Notes under the pieces: model-generated
The model's database searches: none
What the model was told of the DNA's origin: nothing
The model's input: the letters and a program-made list of their open reading frames with translations, nothing else
Shown: one piece after another, positions 9,841 through 20,677 of the stretch
Numbering within the stretch: the stretch's first letter is position 1
Layout of the letters: every line of letters starts with the position of its first letter
Assembly: GCA_001599755.1 (NCBI GenBank)
Contig: BCHX01000008.1
Location: 1-64,000 of the forward strand
Direction: 5' to 3'
DNA from: Gliomastix tumulicola
Taxonomy: Eukaryota > Ascomycota > Sordariomycetes > Hypocreales > Bionectriaceae
DNA length: 64,000 nt
Made by a program: the position numbers and the translations under genes

Positions 9841-10774
9841 GATGCCGATGATGCCGTTGTCGGGCTGGATGATGCGAGAAAAGGAACAACGACAAGAGAG
9901 GGTGGTCGGAGGAGACCAGACCAGGTGCTTGGAGTTTGGAGTGCAAGCAAGTTCCAAGTTCTAACTCGGAAGGTGAATGGGCAGTTGCTGTGAATAGGCA
10001 CTTGCTGTGGGGCTTCACCAGCCACGGTGCGTCACACAGGCACCAGCCACAAACACAGCAAAACACACGGCAGGCCGTGAATCACAAAGGTTTCATCACC
10101 TGATTGTTGCTCTTCCGCCTTCTGACTCTCTCCCGCCCGATAACTGTTGTCTGAGTTTGTCGTTGTACTCCCTCCTCGTAAAATCCAGGAGGGTTGCTCG
10201 GGGGGGCTGTGTCGATTGCTATTGGGGCTGCTGTGGCCTGTGTATGAGGTGCCCTCTCGGCGGCTTGTATCGCCCTGTACTATCTTGGTACCGACAAGAG
10301 TATAGGCCCTATTAGACCTAAAAGTCTGCAATACTCACACTAATACACTATAATAGAGGAGCTTTATAAGGCAGAGTAACCGCTTCTCCCCAGGGCCTCA
10401 TATCACCTCTGCTTGCCTCCACCTGCGGCTGGCAACTCGGAAAGCGGGAGGCTTGGGAGGCATATCCCGAAACCTCTGTCTCGGGCAGCACGATATCCCT
10501 GGGACTGGTCTAAGCGTCAGAGAGCGGCAAGCCGTCATTGGCTGATTCTAACAATCCGGGCACACGATACGCAGTGATGGGCTCCCCAAAGATGAACGGC
10601 TGTCATGAAGCAAACGCTACAACCATGGCATGACGCAGGTCGTGACTGACGGACGGCCTGCTCGCCGTCAAGATGATCCAAGGTATTAATTAATACTAGA
10701 CCTCAAGATGCAAAGCCAGCCATCTATCTCGTCGAATTAATGGCTCCCCAATCTGTTCCCAACCTCCGTCCAAT
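9841..10774. other. Intergenic, no gene seen
   Basis: It holds the kinase promoter and the 5' flank of the next plus-strand gene. Overlapping open frames around 10000-10330 on both strands have no domains and look like chance. The (SP)n codon run ends just inside the kinase gene (about 9745-9785). Confidence 0.45.
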
Positions 10775-11793
10775 ATGGCTAACAGACCCAGCTCACCCCT
10801 TGAAAGGGTCATGGCAGAAGAGGTCCAAGAGCTCGTGGTAGAGGCTCTCATGTCTGGGGCCATGGCCAACCCGAACAAACCAGATCGCAACAAGAACCAC
10901 TGGGTCATTCGGCGTATACTGAAAAGGCCCATGTCTTATCAGGATGGTGGTATACAAAAGGTATGTGAACGAGCTGACTTGGCCTATACCTCCGTTATTG
11001 GACTAACTACTGGGCCTGAAGCGCTGTACCTGTGTACGACTCTCAGTCGAGCCGACCCAAACGATCAACTGCAACCAAATGAACATCAAGCTGCAACCCC
11101 ACGAGCGCGACGCCCCAACAACCAGCGCTGCAGCCTGGTTTTTCTTCGAGGTGCCGAAGCCACAAGGTCCCCGCGGTCACACCGTGAGGGACTTCATTAG
11201 AGTCGCAGAGAGCGCGGGCTTGACCCCCTTCACCTTTGTCATCGTCGCCTCAGTCCAGGCCGGCGATAGGGGTGAACGCACAAAGTACTCCAACGGTTGT
11301 CGAGATTTCATGCAAGTTCATTCTCCTCGACTTTCCTGTCTTAGGTGCTAATATTTCCAGTACACAATTCTTCGGTCACCTCTCCGACGCGGGTCTTGTC
11401 AATTGGAAATCCACCAAACTCGGGAACCGCCAGAAGCAGTTCATGAAAGGGTTTCCTCAAGAATTCGACGAGCTGATTGGAAAGAGATACAGCGTCGTCT
11501 CTAGCCCGAATAGGAAGAATACCGTCGTGGACGTCACGGATTCTCCCATCATCAAGGCCAAGTTCCCAGCCAGCTTCCAGCGCAAGGAGAACTTCAATGG
11601 TCGGGCTCTTCCCTATCACGACAAGAACGGTGGCGCAGTACACTTCTGCATCCCGACGGAGATGAGTGCTTTTCCGCTACGGGTATCAGGGTTCCGAGTA
11701 TTAGTTCTGAGTATCGGTCTGGGTGTTTGTTTTGCTTCTTGGTCCTGGGTCTTAGCCCTAGCCCTTGGTTTTCCTGTTGGTTCTTATTCATGA
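10775..11793 (+). CDS. Unrecognised three-exon protein
   Basis: Phase-consistent exons: 10775-10960, 11022-11284, 11361-11793, giving 293 residues. Intron 1 (61 bp) has a good branch site, ggactaactac, just before its gaag acceptor. Intron 2 has gctaat before a tttccag acceptor, but a weak gtactc donor. No family was recognised. The middle part contains AWFFFEVPKPQGPRGHTVRD, and the third exon is basic and polar (FFGHLSDAGLVNWKSTKLG). The last 30 residues are hydrophobic and could be a membrane tail, but they may be read-through if the true stop or another intron was missed. Treat the C terminus as provisional. Confidence 0.5.
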
Positions 11794-13647
11794 TCCGGGG
11801 TCCAGGAGGAATAGGTAATGAGGCGCGAAGGAAAGGTTAATCCCGAGCAGGTGTTACTGAAGTTGCATTTACGACTGAACCGCATAGTAAAGAGTCTTCT
11901 CAACTTAGTGCTTTCCCCCTCATGATCTTATGTGGCTAGTAACCTGTGTATGTGGCCAGTGGCCCGCCCCAACCACCTAACCACCCAGCCTTCCAACATC
12001 TCAAAGTTAGGTGAAGATTGGAGAGGAGCAGCGATTTCGTGTGGTTGCTGATGAGCACAGCAAACCCTGCCCGCCACTGGTTAGCGTACATAATCCTAAT
12101 CCGCTGAACCAGCCTCAGGTGCCACCCACCACCCAAGCGCTCCGTGAATCATTGTGAACACTCGGAACCCCCTGACCCATAGCCAGCCTGCAGGTGATGA
12201 ATATCCATGGACATGGACGTGCTCCGTTAGTTCGTTGAGGACTGGAAACTGAAGGTAAGCTGTCAATTGATCGCCAGCCTGGATAGCATTCTCACACGAC
12301 CAAAAATTACACCATGACAAAGGTTTGTGCAAGTTCGCCGTTTTTTAATTTGTAGTCGATAAATTCCACGTCCATCATGACTTCAACGAAGCACTCCTTA
12401 GTTGACGCATACTTCAGACCGTCTTCATCTAAGGAAAAGGGTTCTGCAGAATCTACACATCTGATGGGTCGTAGGAGATATGGCACTGTGGCCCCAAAGA
12501 AGAGCGTGATGATGCCTCATCCTCTCGCTGGCCATGAACATGAGCTAATGAGACCTTCCGTAATAATGAAATAGCTGACAGGTAAGTAAGAAGGAATAAA
12601 TGCTGCATCATACTTGCACACGCCGTTGATTTTCAACTGGCGAAAGCGCCTCATCTTTTCGATTAATGCCAGGCTGATGTTCCTTTCGCTATTGTAAGCG
12701 CCTCCAAACTGACTGACTGTGCCTTATGGCTTCCTCAGCCGCCTGTGTTTGTGTCAGTCAGTACCACCTCCCCAGTCTGCATCCGAGTGCCCCTGGATGT
12801 CCATGAGGCTACCAGTGTACGCCACTACCCGGAGAATCCGCTCGACTACTTTCAATGTACGCCGGCCATTCTCCAAGGGCCGGAAGTTTTCAGGGGTTGC
12901 CGTCAACTACTCGTCAATCGGGTAGACACAGGGTTGATTACGCCGGGGCGAGAACATGACCATATCAAGCGCTGTTTCAGCAGTGCCACTTCCGTGCCCA
13001 GCCGCGTGAAGGGGACACCGTCCAGCATTCGATTCACAACGACATCCCACAGCCATTCCAGGGTCCTAAGGTTCCCTAGGCTGCTGCCCTTCTGAACTTT
13101 CTACCTGATGTCTTTCGTGACGGGGTAGGGTAAAGGTACCAGAGGCGCCCAAGAATCTTCAACTCCAGGCTGCTTGCGGATTTGAATAATCACCTCATCA
13201 AACTCCTTACCCGTATCATAACGTCAAGTCTCTTAGCTCCACGAGAACACTCGGATTCAGCCCGAACAAGAGATATTATACATGGCGAACCCTGCTCAAG
13301 GTAATTCCGCGCCAACAAGTTGTCGCCCCTTTTCCTACTTTAAGCAGTACCGCAGCCGCGTCGGCAGTTGCAAGTCGGCATTGCGTTCCTCAAAGAAGCA
13401 GCAAATCTAATTGAGAAGAACGCGGGGTCACTCTCCGTCCTGCCGGGCTTATTGCATGTGGCGGGGNAATTATGAAAGACACATCGACACTGCTCGACCT
13501 GTCACGTAATTTGTATGCCAAGCATACACAGGATTCAGAGCCGCGATAAGATAAGACACCAGATGGCGGGTGGGGACCGACCAACAAGCCGCCAACCACC
13601 AGCCACACTGGCGGGCTCCACATTCCACGCATGATGCGCATACAGAA
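11794..13647. other. Long intergenic stretch with one ambiguous base
   Basis: About 1.85 kb with no convincing gene. A 65-codon frame at 12377-12574 has no domain and is not called. Position 13467 is an undetermined base (n), so small assembly errors nearby are possible and should be kept in mind for the next gene model. Confidence 0.5.
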
Positions 13648-15101
13648 ATGTTTACTGTATCCTCCCATACAGACCAGCAACAGCAACAGAACCAACCGCG
13701 ACTCACACACAACGAACACACGATCGCAATGCCACGTAGGCCCGCGCCTGTAGCACAGTCTTCCGAGGCCCCAGATGCAGAACCCGAGCAGAATCGGTCA
13801 GTGATGCGCCGGCTGAGGGAGATCGAGGGCCTTACCAAGGCCTTTGGTGACAGTCGGGCATGGGTTCCGCCATATCGGATGGTCAAGCCCGAGGGCTTCA
13901 TTGAACTCACGCCGGAGGCCATGAGCTTCAACGACATCACCGCTCTGTGAGCCGTCGTCAGGATAGCAATGAAGAGAAGAATCCCCCTGCGCAGCCTGTA
14001 CGAACCAGGCGGCATGGTCCACGAGCAGATGACGAGGGGGGGCGGCACGCCGTGCTGGCAGAGCAAGGGACTGGGAAATGCGCTGAAGGCCGCGAAACAA
14101 CTGGAGCGGGCGGAATGGAACTCTGGAGTCGTTGAACCCAGGGCGAGCGAGCCTGGCGTTGCTGCCCCTGCCACGGAGAATGCAGAGGGCGTCGTGCCTC
14201 ACACGGAGCCAGATCAGTCTGATATGGCACACGATGAGGCCGACTCCGGACCATCTTGGCCTGACGCCGGGAGAGATGAGACGATGGATCTGCTGCCTTC
14301 TCCGCCCCCGCCCGAGCGCTCTCTAACACCGCCTTCCAATGTTGATCCGGCCGTCCTGTCTGGAGCCGAGAGCGGGGACGATGCTGCTGGGCAGCTGGGC
14401 GGCGCCAGCCAAAAGAGGGCGCGGTCGCCTCAGAGCGACACGCTCGCAACGGAAGAGCTTCTGAGGCGTCCGTTCCGTCAGGCACGGCTCGATGGCACGG
14501 CGACGGTAGACACACGAACGGCCATTGCGGATCTGCAGAGGATCAAGCAGGCCATCGCCCGGCTGAGCCAGTCGCCAGGCCTGGCCAGAGTTCAGACGGC
14601 GTCGAGTTCCGGAGCAGACGGTTGCAAGCCGCTTTTCGTGAGCGGGATGCCAAGAGGGCCCAGGTGGACGAGGCCAAGGCCACCCTGACCAGGGCCAAAG
14701 CTGCCTGCGCCCAGGAACAGCTCGCCGTTGATGAGGCCAGGACCCTTCTCGCCACCATCAACATCCCGCCTGAGCCTCATCCTGCGCGGGACACAGGTGG
14801 CGTGAAGCTTGCCACGAGTGCTGCTACTCGACTTGCTGCCTTGCGGGAACAGGCGGTGGTTCTGTCTCGGGAAACAAGGGACTCGGTGGAGGCGTTTAAG
14901 CGCATGCTGGACGAGGCAGTTGCTAGCAAGGAGGCTGCCGGGACGGCTGTGAGGAATGCCGAGACGGAGCTGGCGAAGCTGTCCATCGAGACCAATAAGG
15001 CTACAGAAGTATACGCCAAGGCCAAAGACGAAGTCGAGTACTGGGACGAGAAGAAGACGGTTGCGGAGGAGCTGGGCCGGCTGCTTGAGTCGGTGAGATG
15101 A
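13648..15101 (+). CDS. Coiled-coil, disordered protein of unknown function (gene model with an unresolved frame change)
   Basis: The first exon opens at ATG 13648 (or 13729) and is Gln/Pro-rich, with VMRRLREIEGLTKAFGDSRA. A TGA at 13948 is best bypassed by a 48-bp intron, 13947-13994 (donor gtgagc, acceptor gcgcag), which keeps frame. The next segment, to about 14600, is acidic, Pro/Ser-rich and probably disordered. The strongly coiled-coil C-terminal part (RERDAKRAQVDEAKATLTRA, ending near 15101) is in a different frame. No clean intron joins the two, so either an intron was missed, a sequencing indel exists, or the gene is broken. It is the first of three same-strand genes leading to the JmjC gene. 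Function is not known. Confidence 0.5.
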
Positions 15102-15276
15102 CTGAGGAGGGTGCTTGCTTGTAAGATGTAACCGACGGAGCTCGGAAGCCGTACTTGACAGGTGCAGGGAGTTGGGAGGAGGATAACATAGAGATGATCA
15201 GAATAAGACGCATTTTCAAGGCTTCGATGGCAAGTTGTGGCTGAGTTGCATTTGTCTTGTGCGCGTGTATGGTCAC

Positions 15277-15395
15277 CATACAGATATGTGGGGCACAACA
15301 TACAAAATGTGTGTGGCTGTCATACACAGAAGCTTATATGCGCCCCATACAGGAATGGATGCGCAGCATACAATAATATATGCGCACCATGCAAA
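15277..15395 (+). repeat. Degenerate tandem repeat, CATACA every 21-25 bp
   Basis: Six units start at about 15277, 15299, 15321, 15346, 15367 and 15388 with catac(a/g), the last as catgca. Each is followed by an ATATG- or ATGCGC-like half. It lies between two genes of the accessory island. It could be an old minisatellite or a cluster of protein-binding sites. Confidence 0.6.
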
Positions 15396-15693
15396 GCTTC
15401 CCGCACGAAGCTTTCCACACGATGTCTCCTCCGTCTTTGGTGCGGCTGGGGTTACGTTCAAGAACGTATCTCTTAATGGAAAAGAGTAGAAGGAGAAGAC
15501 GGAGCGACGAAGTAGGAGGTTGGACAACAGGTACTCCCAGGCGGCGAGGCACCTTTTTCAGTGGAGAGATACCCCAAATCCAGCGGCGCTACTACGTTCA
15601 CACTAGCATTATAGATCTAGACCCATCGCTCAACAGTGGGGGTTCGTACTGGAAGGTCCAGCATGGTCCTCTGGAGCTGAAAGTACCTCGCGT

Positions 15694-15812
15694 ATGGAGG
15701 TCATTCACGAGGTCAACACACATACGCACAGAGCAGACGCACCGATGTTCCCAGCAAGACAAGAGCCCGCACGGCCTCCGCTCCAGAAGAGATGCCCGAT
15801 GAGCCACCGTTC

Positions 15813-15889
<77 letters not shown>

Positions 15890-16416
15890 ACCTGGCCGCA
15901 GCGCGAGCGACCCTCCTCGAAGAGCTTGCCGACGAGCAACGAGTCTGGTCGGCGACGTTGGAGGACATCTGGAGCCAGACCATCGCCCGGCTGGACGAGA
16001 TGGCGATGGATGCCCACGAGGACGGGGAGCGTCACCGCGCAGAGAGAAAGGAGGCCCTGGAGACCATCGACGCCTTGCGCAGCTCGCAAACGGCCACTGC
16101 TGCTGCTGCTGGTGACGATGGCCATGACAGGCTGCTGCAGCAGCACCCAGACGTCATGACGCGGCTGATGGATGCGACGACGATGGAAAACCTGGCCATG
16201 TCTGTGGGCAGGGAGACGGAGAGAATGGCACGGGCGCTGAAGCTGCCCTCACATCCACTGTGCCAGATCATACAGGCAATGCCGCCAGAGCATGAGGAGG
16301 GCAACCTCGGACTTCTCACCTCGGAGTCACCTTGGGATCAGCAGACGCGCAAGGCAGCAGCCTCAGGCGCGCCCGGCTCTAAGGTCACACCGACGCCGCC
16401 GGGTAGCTGCAGATGA
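15694..16416 (+). CDS. Coiled-coil protein with Thr-Gly microsatellite tract
   Basis: A single-exon frame of 240 residues from ATG 15694; ATGs at 15745 and 15798 are alternatives. A (Thr-Gly)n run is encoded by a hexanucleotide microsatellite. The rest is helical and charged, with a probable coiled coil (AARATLLEELADEQRVWSAT and later GERHRAERKEALETIDALR). No known domain, no signal peptide and no membrane segment. The end lies 180 bp before the JmjC start, with a CT-rich stretch between that looks like a fungal promoter. Its position between two other unknown nuclear-looking genes suggests a shared role (inference). Confidence 0.55.
15813..15889 (+). repeat. Hexanucleotide microsatellite (cacagg)n
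   Basis: Nearly 13 perfect copies of a 6-bp unit lie inside the reading frame and encode alternating Thr-Gly. All three plus frames stay open through it, which explains several spurious His-Arg and Val-Pro frames. Copy number is likely to vary between strains. Confidence 0.95.
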
Positions 16417-16596
16417 GCTCCGTTTTTTGCGCTCCGTGTTTTCTTTCTCGCTTTCTCTTTTTCTCTCTTTGCTTCTTTCTTTCTTTCTGTTCTTCTTCGC
16501 TTTGTTCGCTTCCTTCATCTTTCTCTCTCCCGCCACTTTGTCTCTCATCTTTCCGACACCGAAGCAGCAAAAGCGACATCACAACCTCACGGCAGC

Positions 16597-18192
16597 ATGC
16601 CTCTCGACATAGACAAGGAAATCACCCGCCTCGAGAGCCGCATAGCCCACGGGCTCGCCATCACGGACCAGGGCCAGCCTGGCTCCTTGGCCTTTCTTCT
16701 CTCTGTGTATCCCTCGCGCCCGCACAGCAAGCATGGCAGCGAGCATGGGACGCGTTCGTGCAAGCCCGACGGCGATGAGAGGATCAACGAACTGCGGCAG
16801 AGGATGACGGCCTTGCAGCGTGTCGTGCGCGATAGGACGGAGCATTTCGCAGCGAGGCTGGCGGCTCTTGGCCGGGAAGAGCAGGAAGAGCAGGCAGCTG
16901 CGGCGCATCCGTGTCTGGGAAGTCGGGCGGTACAAGATGGAGGCGATGGTGGTGGTGGTCAAACGATAGCTATCGAGGTGCGCGACAGCGACGAGGAGGA
17001 TGAAGATGAGGACGACAGCGACATTGACATCGAGAACGCTCACGAGAACGCTCACGAGAACGCCCACGAGAACGCCCACGAGAACATCCCGTCCAGCCTG
17101 TCACTGTCCGACATGGGCCCCCGGCTTGTCCCGGTCCTCCAGCGACTGCTGTGCAAGCCTGGCTTCAGCCTGAAGATCAAGGTCCCCCAAGTGCCAGCCG
17201 ATCTGAACCCCCAGGCCGTCAAAGCCACGGTCCTCGAGAAGACCAAGCAACTGGGCGGGGCAGGCAGCTCACTCAAGGTGCAGACTGTACAATACAGCGC
17301 CAGCGGCGTGGACGGAGTCTGCTTCACGGCCGCAGACCACAGGGCCTCTTGGGGCAGAGCTCAGGGCCCTGACTTCTCCCAGCCCCAAGTGCCGAGGCCT
17401 TCGGACGACGAGGCAAGACAGTTCATCGAGGACCTAGTCCGAAGCCCGCCAAGAGACAATGTCTACTACTTCGGGGCGGCACTGGGCGATGTCGATGTCG
17501 ATGACCAGCTAAACTCGCTTGATGCTGGCGCGGCGATCCGAGCAAGGCCGGATCTAGGCTTCCTGACAAAGACCTACTTCCACATGGGAGACCCAGGCTC
17601 AGCCACCAGCTTCCACGCCGAGGACCTAGACATGGCCTCGTATAATATCGTGGACTATGGCTGGAAGCTCTGGGTCATTATCAGCGGCGAGGACGAATAT
17701 CGGATGAGATTCGAGGCTCTGCTCAGGCGTATGTTCCCCTGCCGCCACGGCGTGATGGACGAGGGCTTCGTGGCCTGTGATGACGAGTGTGCCGACTGGG
17801 TGCGCAAGCTAAGAGTGCTCGTGGCGCCCTCGACGCTCCAGGCTCGGGGCATTAAGCACTCGGTCGTCTGCCAGGGGCCGCAGGAGCTCGTCGTCGTCGG
17901 TCCCAGGCAGTATCACGCCGTGGTCAACTTCTCGGCGTGCTTCGCCCGGTCCATGAACTTCGTGATGAAGAGGCGAGGTCAGCCCCTTCTGGACAGGCGG
18001 TTGAAGCTGTGCGGGCCCTGCGGTACCCTTGATCTCGAGGACGGTGAAGAGACCAAGCTGATGGACACGGTGTCCGGGTGTCCGCGGAGACCAGATGTGG
18101 CCGAGGAGGTCGGGGGCCCGGAAAAGGCACGTCGAGGCCGTCCAAAAAAGAGGCAGGGCCGCGGGAAGGGCCGCGGGAAGGGGGCCAAGTAA
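16597..18192 (+). CDS. JmjC-domain Fe(II)/2-oxoglutarate oxygenase with AT-hook (KDM4-like core)
   Basis: A single-exon 531-residue protein. The JmjC core spans roughly 285-455, with iron ligands H340 and E342 (SFHAEDLDMASYN) and distal H440 in GPRQYHAVVNF. N350 matches the conserved co-substrate-site Asn ten residues after the first His, and NVYYFG (288-293) matches the Tyr-containing strand. CGPC (472-475) may bind zinc. Upstream lie a short coiled coil, an acidic run (130-145) and an ENAH repeat. The C-terminal RRGRPKKRQGRG (513-524) is an AT-hook followed by a basic tail. No JmjN, PHD or Tudor domain is present. The likely role is hydroxylation or demethylation of a chromatin protein in the nucleus; the substrate is unknown. 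The closest family is KDM4/JARID-type demethylases, judged from motifs only. Confidence 0.85.
   Translation: MPLDIDKEITRLESRIAHGLAITDQGQPGSLAFLLSVYPSRPHSKHGSEHGTRSCKPDGDERINELRQRMTALQRVVRDRTEHFAARLAALGREEQEEQAAAAHPCLGSRAVQDGGDGGGGQTIAIEVRDSDEEDEDEDDSDIDIENAHENAHENAHENAHENIPSSLSLSDMGPRLVPVLQRLLCKPGFSLKIKVPQVPADLNPQAVKATVLEKTKQLGGAGSSLKVQTVQYSASGVDGVCFTAADHRASWGRAQGPDFSQPQVPRPSDDEARQFIEDLVRSPPRDNVYYFGAALGDVDVDDQLNSLDAGAAIRARPDLGFLTKTYFHMGDPGSATSFHAEDLDMASYNIVDYGWKLWVIISGEDEYRMRFEALLRRMFPCRHGVMDEGFVACDDECADWVRKLRVLVAPSTLQARGIKHSVVCQGPQELVVVGPRQYHAVVNFSACFARSMNFVMKRRGQPLLDRRLKLCGPCGTLDLEDGEETKLMDTVSGCPRRPDVAEEVGGPEKARRGRPKKRQGRGKGRGKGAK
17035..17090 (+). repeat. 12-bp coding tandem repeat (Glu-Asn-Ala-His)
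   Basis: Four and a half copies of a gagaacgcycac unit inside the JmjC gene encode repeated ENAH directly after an acidic stretch. Near-identical codons suggest recent expansion. Confidence 0.9.
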
Positions 18193-19035
18193 CACTTGCT
18201 TGCAAGCCATCGGCCTGGGGCTCAGGGATGGGGTTGCAGGGGGCGATGGACGAGGGCTTGGACTTTGATCCCCTGTATTATTATGTCTTTCCATGCCCTC
18301 TTTCAATAGGGATGTGAGGTGTAAAGTAGCCACGGTTGGACTAAGCCTGTCGGGAATTCGGAGCCCATCTCGTCTTATTCTAAATTCTGGTTCCCGATTC
18401 TTTCTTTTGCTGTTGCACCATCATCACGTGCCACCCCAAGATCAAGCACATGGCCTTGATTGTGCTCGACTCAGCCAAGGGCGACCTGACCTCAAGCGCA
18501 TCGCCGAGGTCATCCTCCACGGCGGCGGTAGGGAGGTCGCGCTCGCGCTCGCGCTCGGAGGCGTGGTTGGAGGCGCCGAGGCCGAAGTTGTGGGCGCCGG
18601 CGATGCGTTGGTAATGGCGAGGATGTCGGCAGGCGAGGAGGACGGGGTGAGGACGGGGTGAAGCATTCGTTCTAGGCGATGGCCATGGCTGGCGTGACGT
18701 CCGCGGACGTCGTCGACTAGAAGTAGTCTATGTGACCTTAACATCCGAGAGGAAGGTGTATTGCGAAGCCCTGGTTTGACCTCACACCACCTGTAGGGTG
18801 GGCACCCAGGGGGATGGAGTATGTCGGTTCCGGATTGTCGTTTTCCCGGAACACAGGGTGCCACAAGTGGCTCACGTGGGTCAGTTGTCCGGCCAACGTC
18901 AGAGACCCACAATAATCCGGCCCAGGACTGAGGATGGATTTCAAGGCTAGGCCGAGCTTCCATCTATGCTCTAAGTCCGCATCGCTTCACTTTCAACCGC
19001 CCTTTTCCATCCTTCACACCTCCGCAGCATGTATC
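18193..19035. other. Intergenic, no gene seen
   Basis: Separates the JmjC gene from the nuclease-like gene on the same strand. Frames around 18293-18963 are low-complexity (Ala/Leu-rich) and antisense to one another; none is called. The right part must hold the promoter of the next gene. Confidence 0.45.
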
Positions 19036-20677
19036 ATGGCCGGTAACAGTGTGCAAAGATGGCTTGATGCAACCCCCGACTGTTTCCCCAGCCACGACAC
19101 CCTCACCTGCACCTGCGCCTCCCAAACCGAGTTGTACGCAACGATACACTCTCTCCCTCCGCACTCCAAGAGGCGCAGGACTGAGTCCCCCCCCCGAAGG
19201 CCTAGCTATCGAGACGTTCCCCAGCCCGGTTACCAGAACGGCCAGCAACAGCAACCCAGCCCTCCATCTTCGCAGACCGTGTCCGACATGGACGTAACCC
19301 CGACTAAGAAGCGGCGGAGAAGGATCGATCGCGCCGACGGTGCCGAGCTGGACCTCACCCCCCGCGCGGGGGGGGCTGCGTCTATCGTGACGACAAGCAC
19401 GAGCACCTCCCAGTCGGCGCGATCATCTCGGTCGGCCTCGCCCCGCAAACAGATCCAGAACCTGTCTCTCGACCACTCGGGCTTGGAGATCTGTTCGCTT
19501 GATATCAACAGCCCACCATCGCTGGCCGCGGTCGGTCTCCTCGAGACGCTGGACGAGATCGGCCGCGGTCTCAACATTGTACCCGAGCAGGAACGCCACA
19601 GTGTACTCCGAGGAATGACAAGCCAAGAAACGGCAAGATGGAGATACTCGTTTCGATCAATCGAGCAGCAACAACGCGCTTCTCTTCCTGGCTGGCTGCC
19701 CTCCCCGAAGCTGGTTGCTCAAGTCTGTCGCCGAGCGAAGAATTGCCATGATACCGGCCAGGAAGAGGCAGCTTGGAATGCCGAGGTGCATTTTCGCTTG
19801 CTCGAGTCTATCTTCAGAGATCCCGAGACGGACACGGCAGGTCTCCTGGACTGCTCAACCTGGTACGTAGAGATGCCCTTGCCCATATCCTACACCTTTG
19901 GTTCTGCTCTTCCCCTGCCTTGTTCGCGTTGATGCTAATGATGCCGTTTGTTTCTTCAGTACTACCGCGAGACCTCATCCGAAATACGTCCCTCGAGCCG
20001 CACCGGCCAAGATGATCGACCTCTGCCTCTTCGCAAACCTTGCCCACGACACCGAGACCACGGATGCCATGCGCCTGCTCTGCCGGAATACACCTACGTC
20101 CACCGTGAACCACGTCGATTTTGCACCACTACAACTCCGCCCCATGCTCCTTAGCATAGAGACCAAAAAGTCGGGCAATGACTCGGACAGGTCGCAGCTA
20201 CAGATGGGCGTCTGGCTAGCCGCGCAATGGGCCTTCCTCCGGGCGGCAGCCGTGTCCTCGCTGCAGGTGAGGCACAGGCAGCGGCACAGACACGTCCATT
20301 CTCCCACCCAAGCCGACAACGAGAACGAGAACAGCGACGACGGTGACGAGCGCAATATCGTCCAAGATGCCGGAGGCGCGGCAGAGGAGATGCGGCGGAG
20401 CCTCGCGTGGGGGAAACAGGCAGACGAGGCCTTGTCGCAGCTTGGCTTCCTTCCCGCCATCATCGTCAACGGTCACGACTGGTCGCTCGTGCTCGCAACG
20501 CGCAGGGAACACAAGACGATCCTCTGGACGCAGCTGCCGTTTGGTAGCACGAGGGATGCGATGCACGCGTACCAGATCATCGCAGGCCTGAGGGAGGTGG
20601 CGGCGTGGGCGAGGGACGTCTACCTGCCGTGGTTTCGGAAGCACGTTCTGGGTGGCTATATCGATGCACCAGTGTAG
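19036..20677 (+). CDS. Fungal PD-(D/E)XK nuclease-like protein
   Basis: Exons 19036-19862 and 19960-20677 (97-bp intron; donor gtacgt, acceptor tttcttcag) encode 514 residues. The layout is typical of this fungal family: an N-terminal VQRWLDATP, a long Pro/Ser/Arg-rich linker with basic KKRRRRI, then a conserved C-terminal half. Candidate catalytic residues are intact: D296 in KMIDLCLF, and E343/K345 in SIETKK, the (D/E)xK strand. These are followed by QMGVWLAAQWAF and a C-terminal helix, YLPWFRKHVLG. Members are numerous in Fusarium- and Colletotrichum-like genomes, and their biological role is not established. A nuclear location is likely from the basic linker. It sits at the end of the accessory island after the JmjC gene. 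Confidence 0.85.

Noticed and set aside
15277..15395. Regular short repeats considered as a CRISPR array
   Set aside because: Units are degenerate, no conserved repeat and unique spacer pattern exists, and the genome is fungal.
15705..16115. Long His-Arg and Val-Pro dipeptide frames
   Set aside because: They are shadow frames of the six-base microsatellite that stays open in every frame.
18442..18963. Minus-strand frame of 173 codons between the JmjC and nuclease-like genes
   Set aside because: Low-complexity Ala/Ser/Pro composition, no domain, and opposite overlapping frames of similar quality.
13570..20677. Starship-type giant transposon carrying the island
   Set aside because: No DUF3435 tyrosine-recombinase captain gene was found in the window and no flanking target repeats could be recognised; it remains untestable from this window alone.
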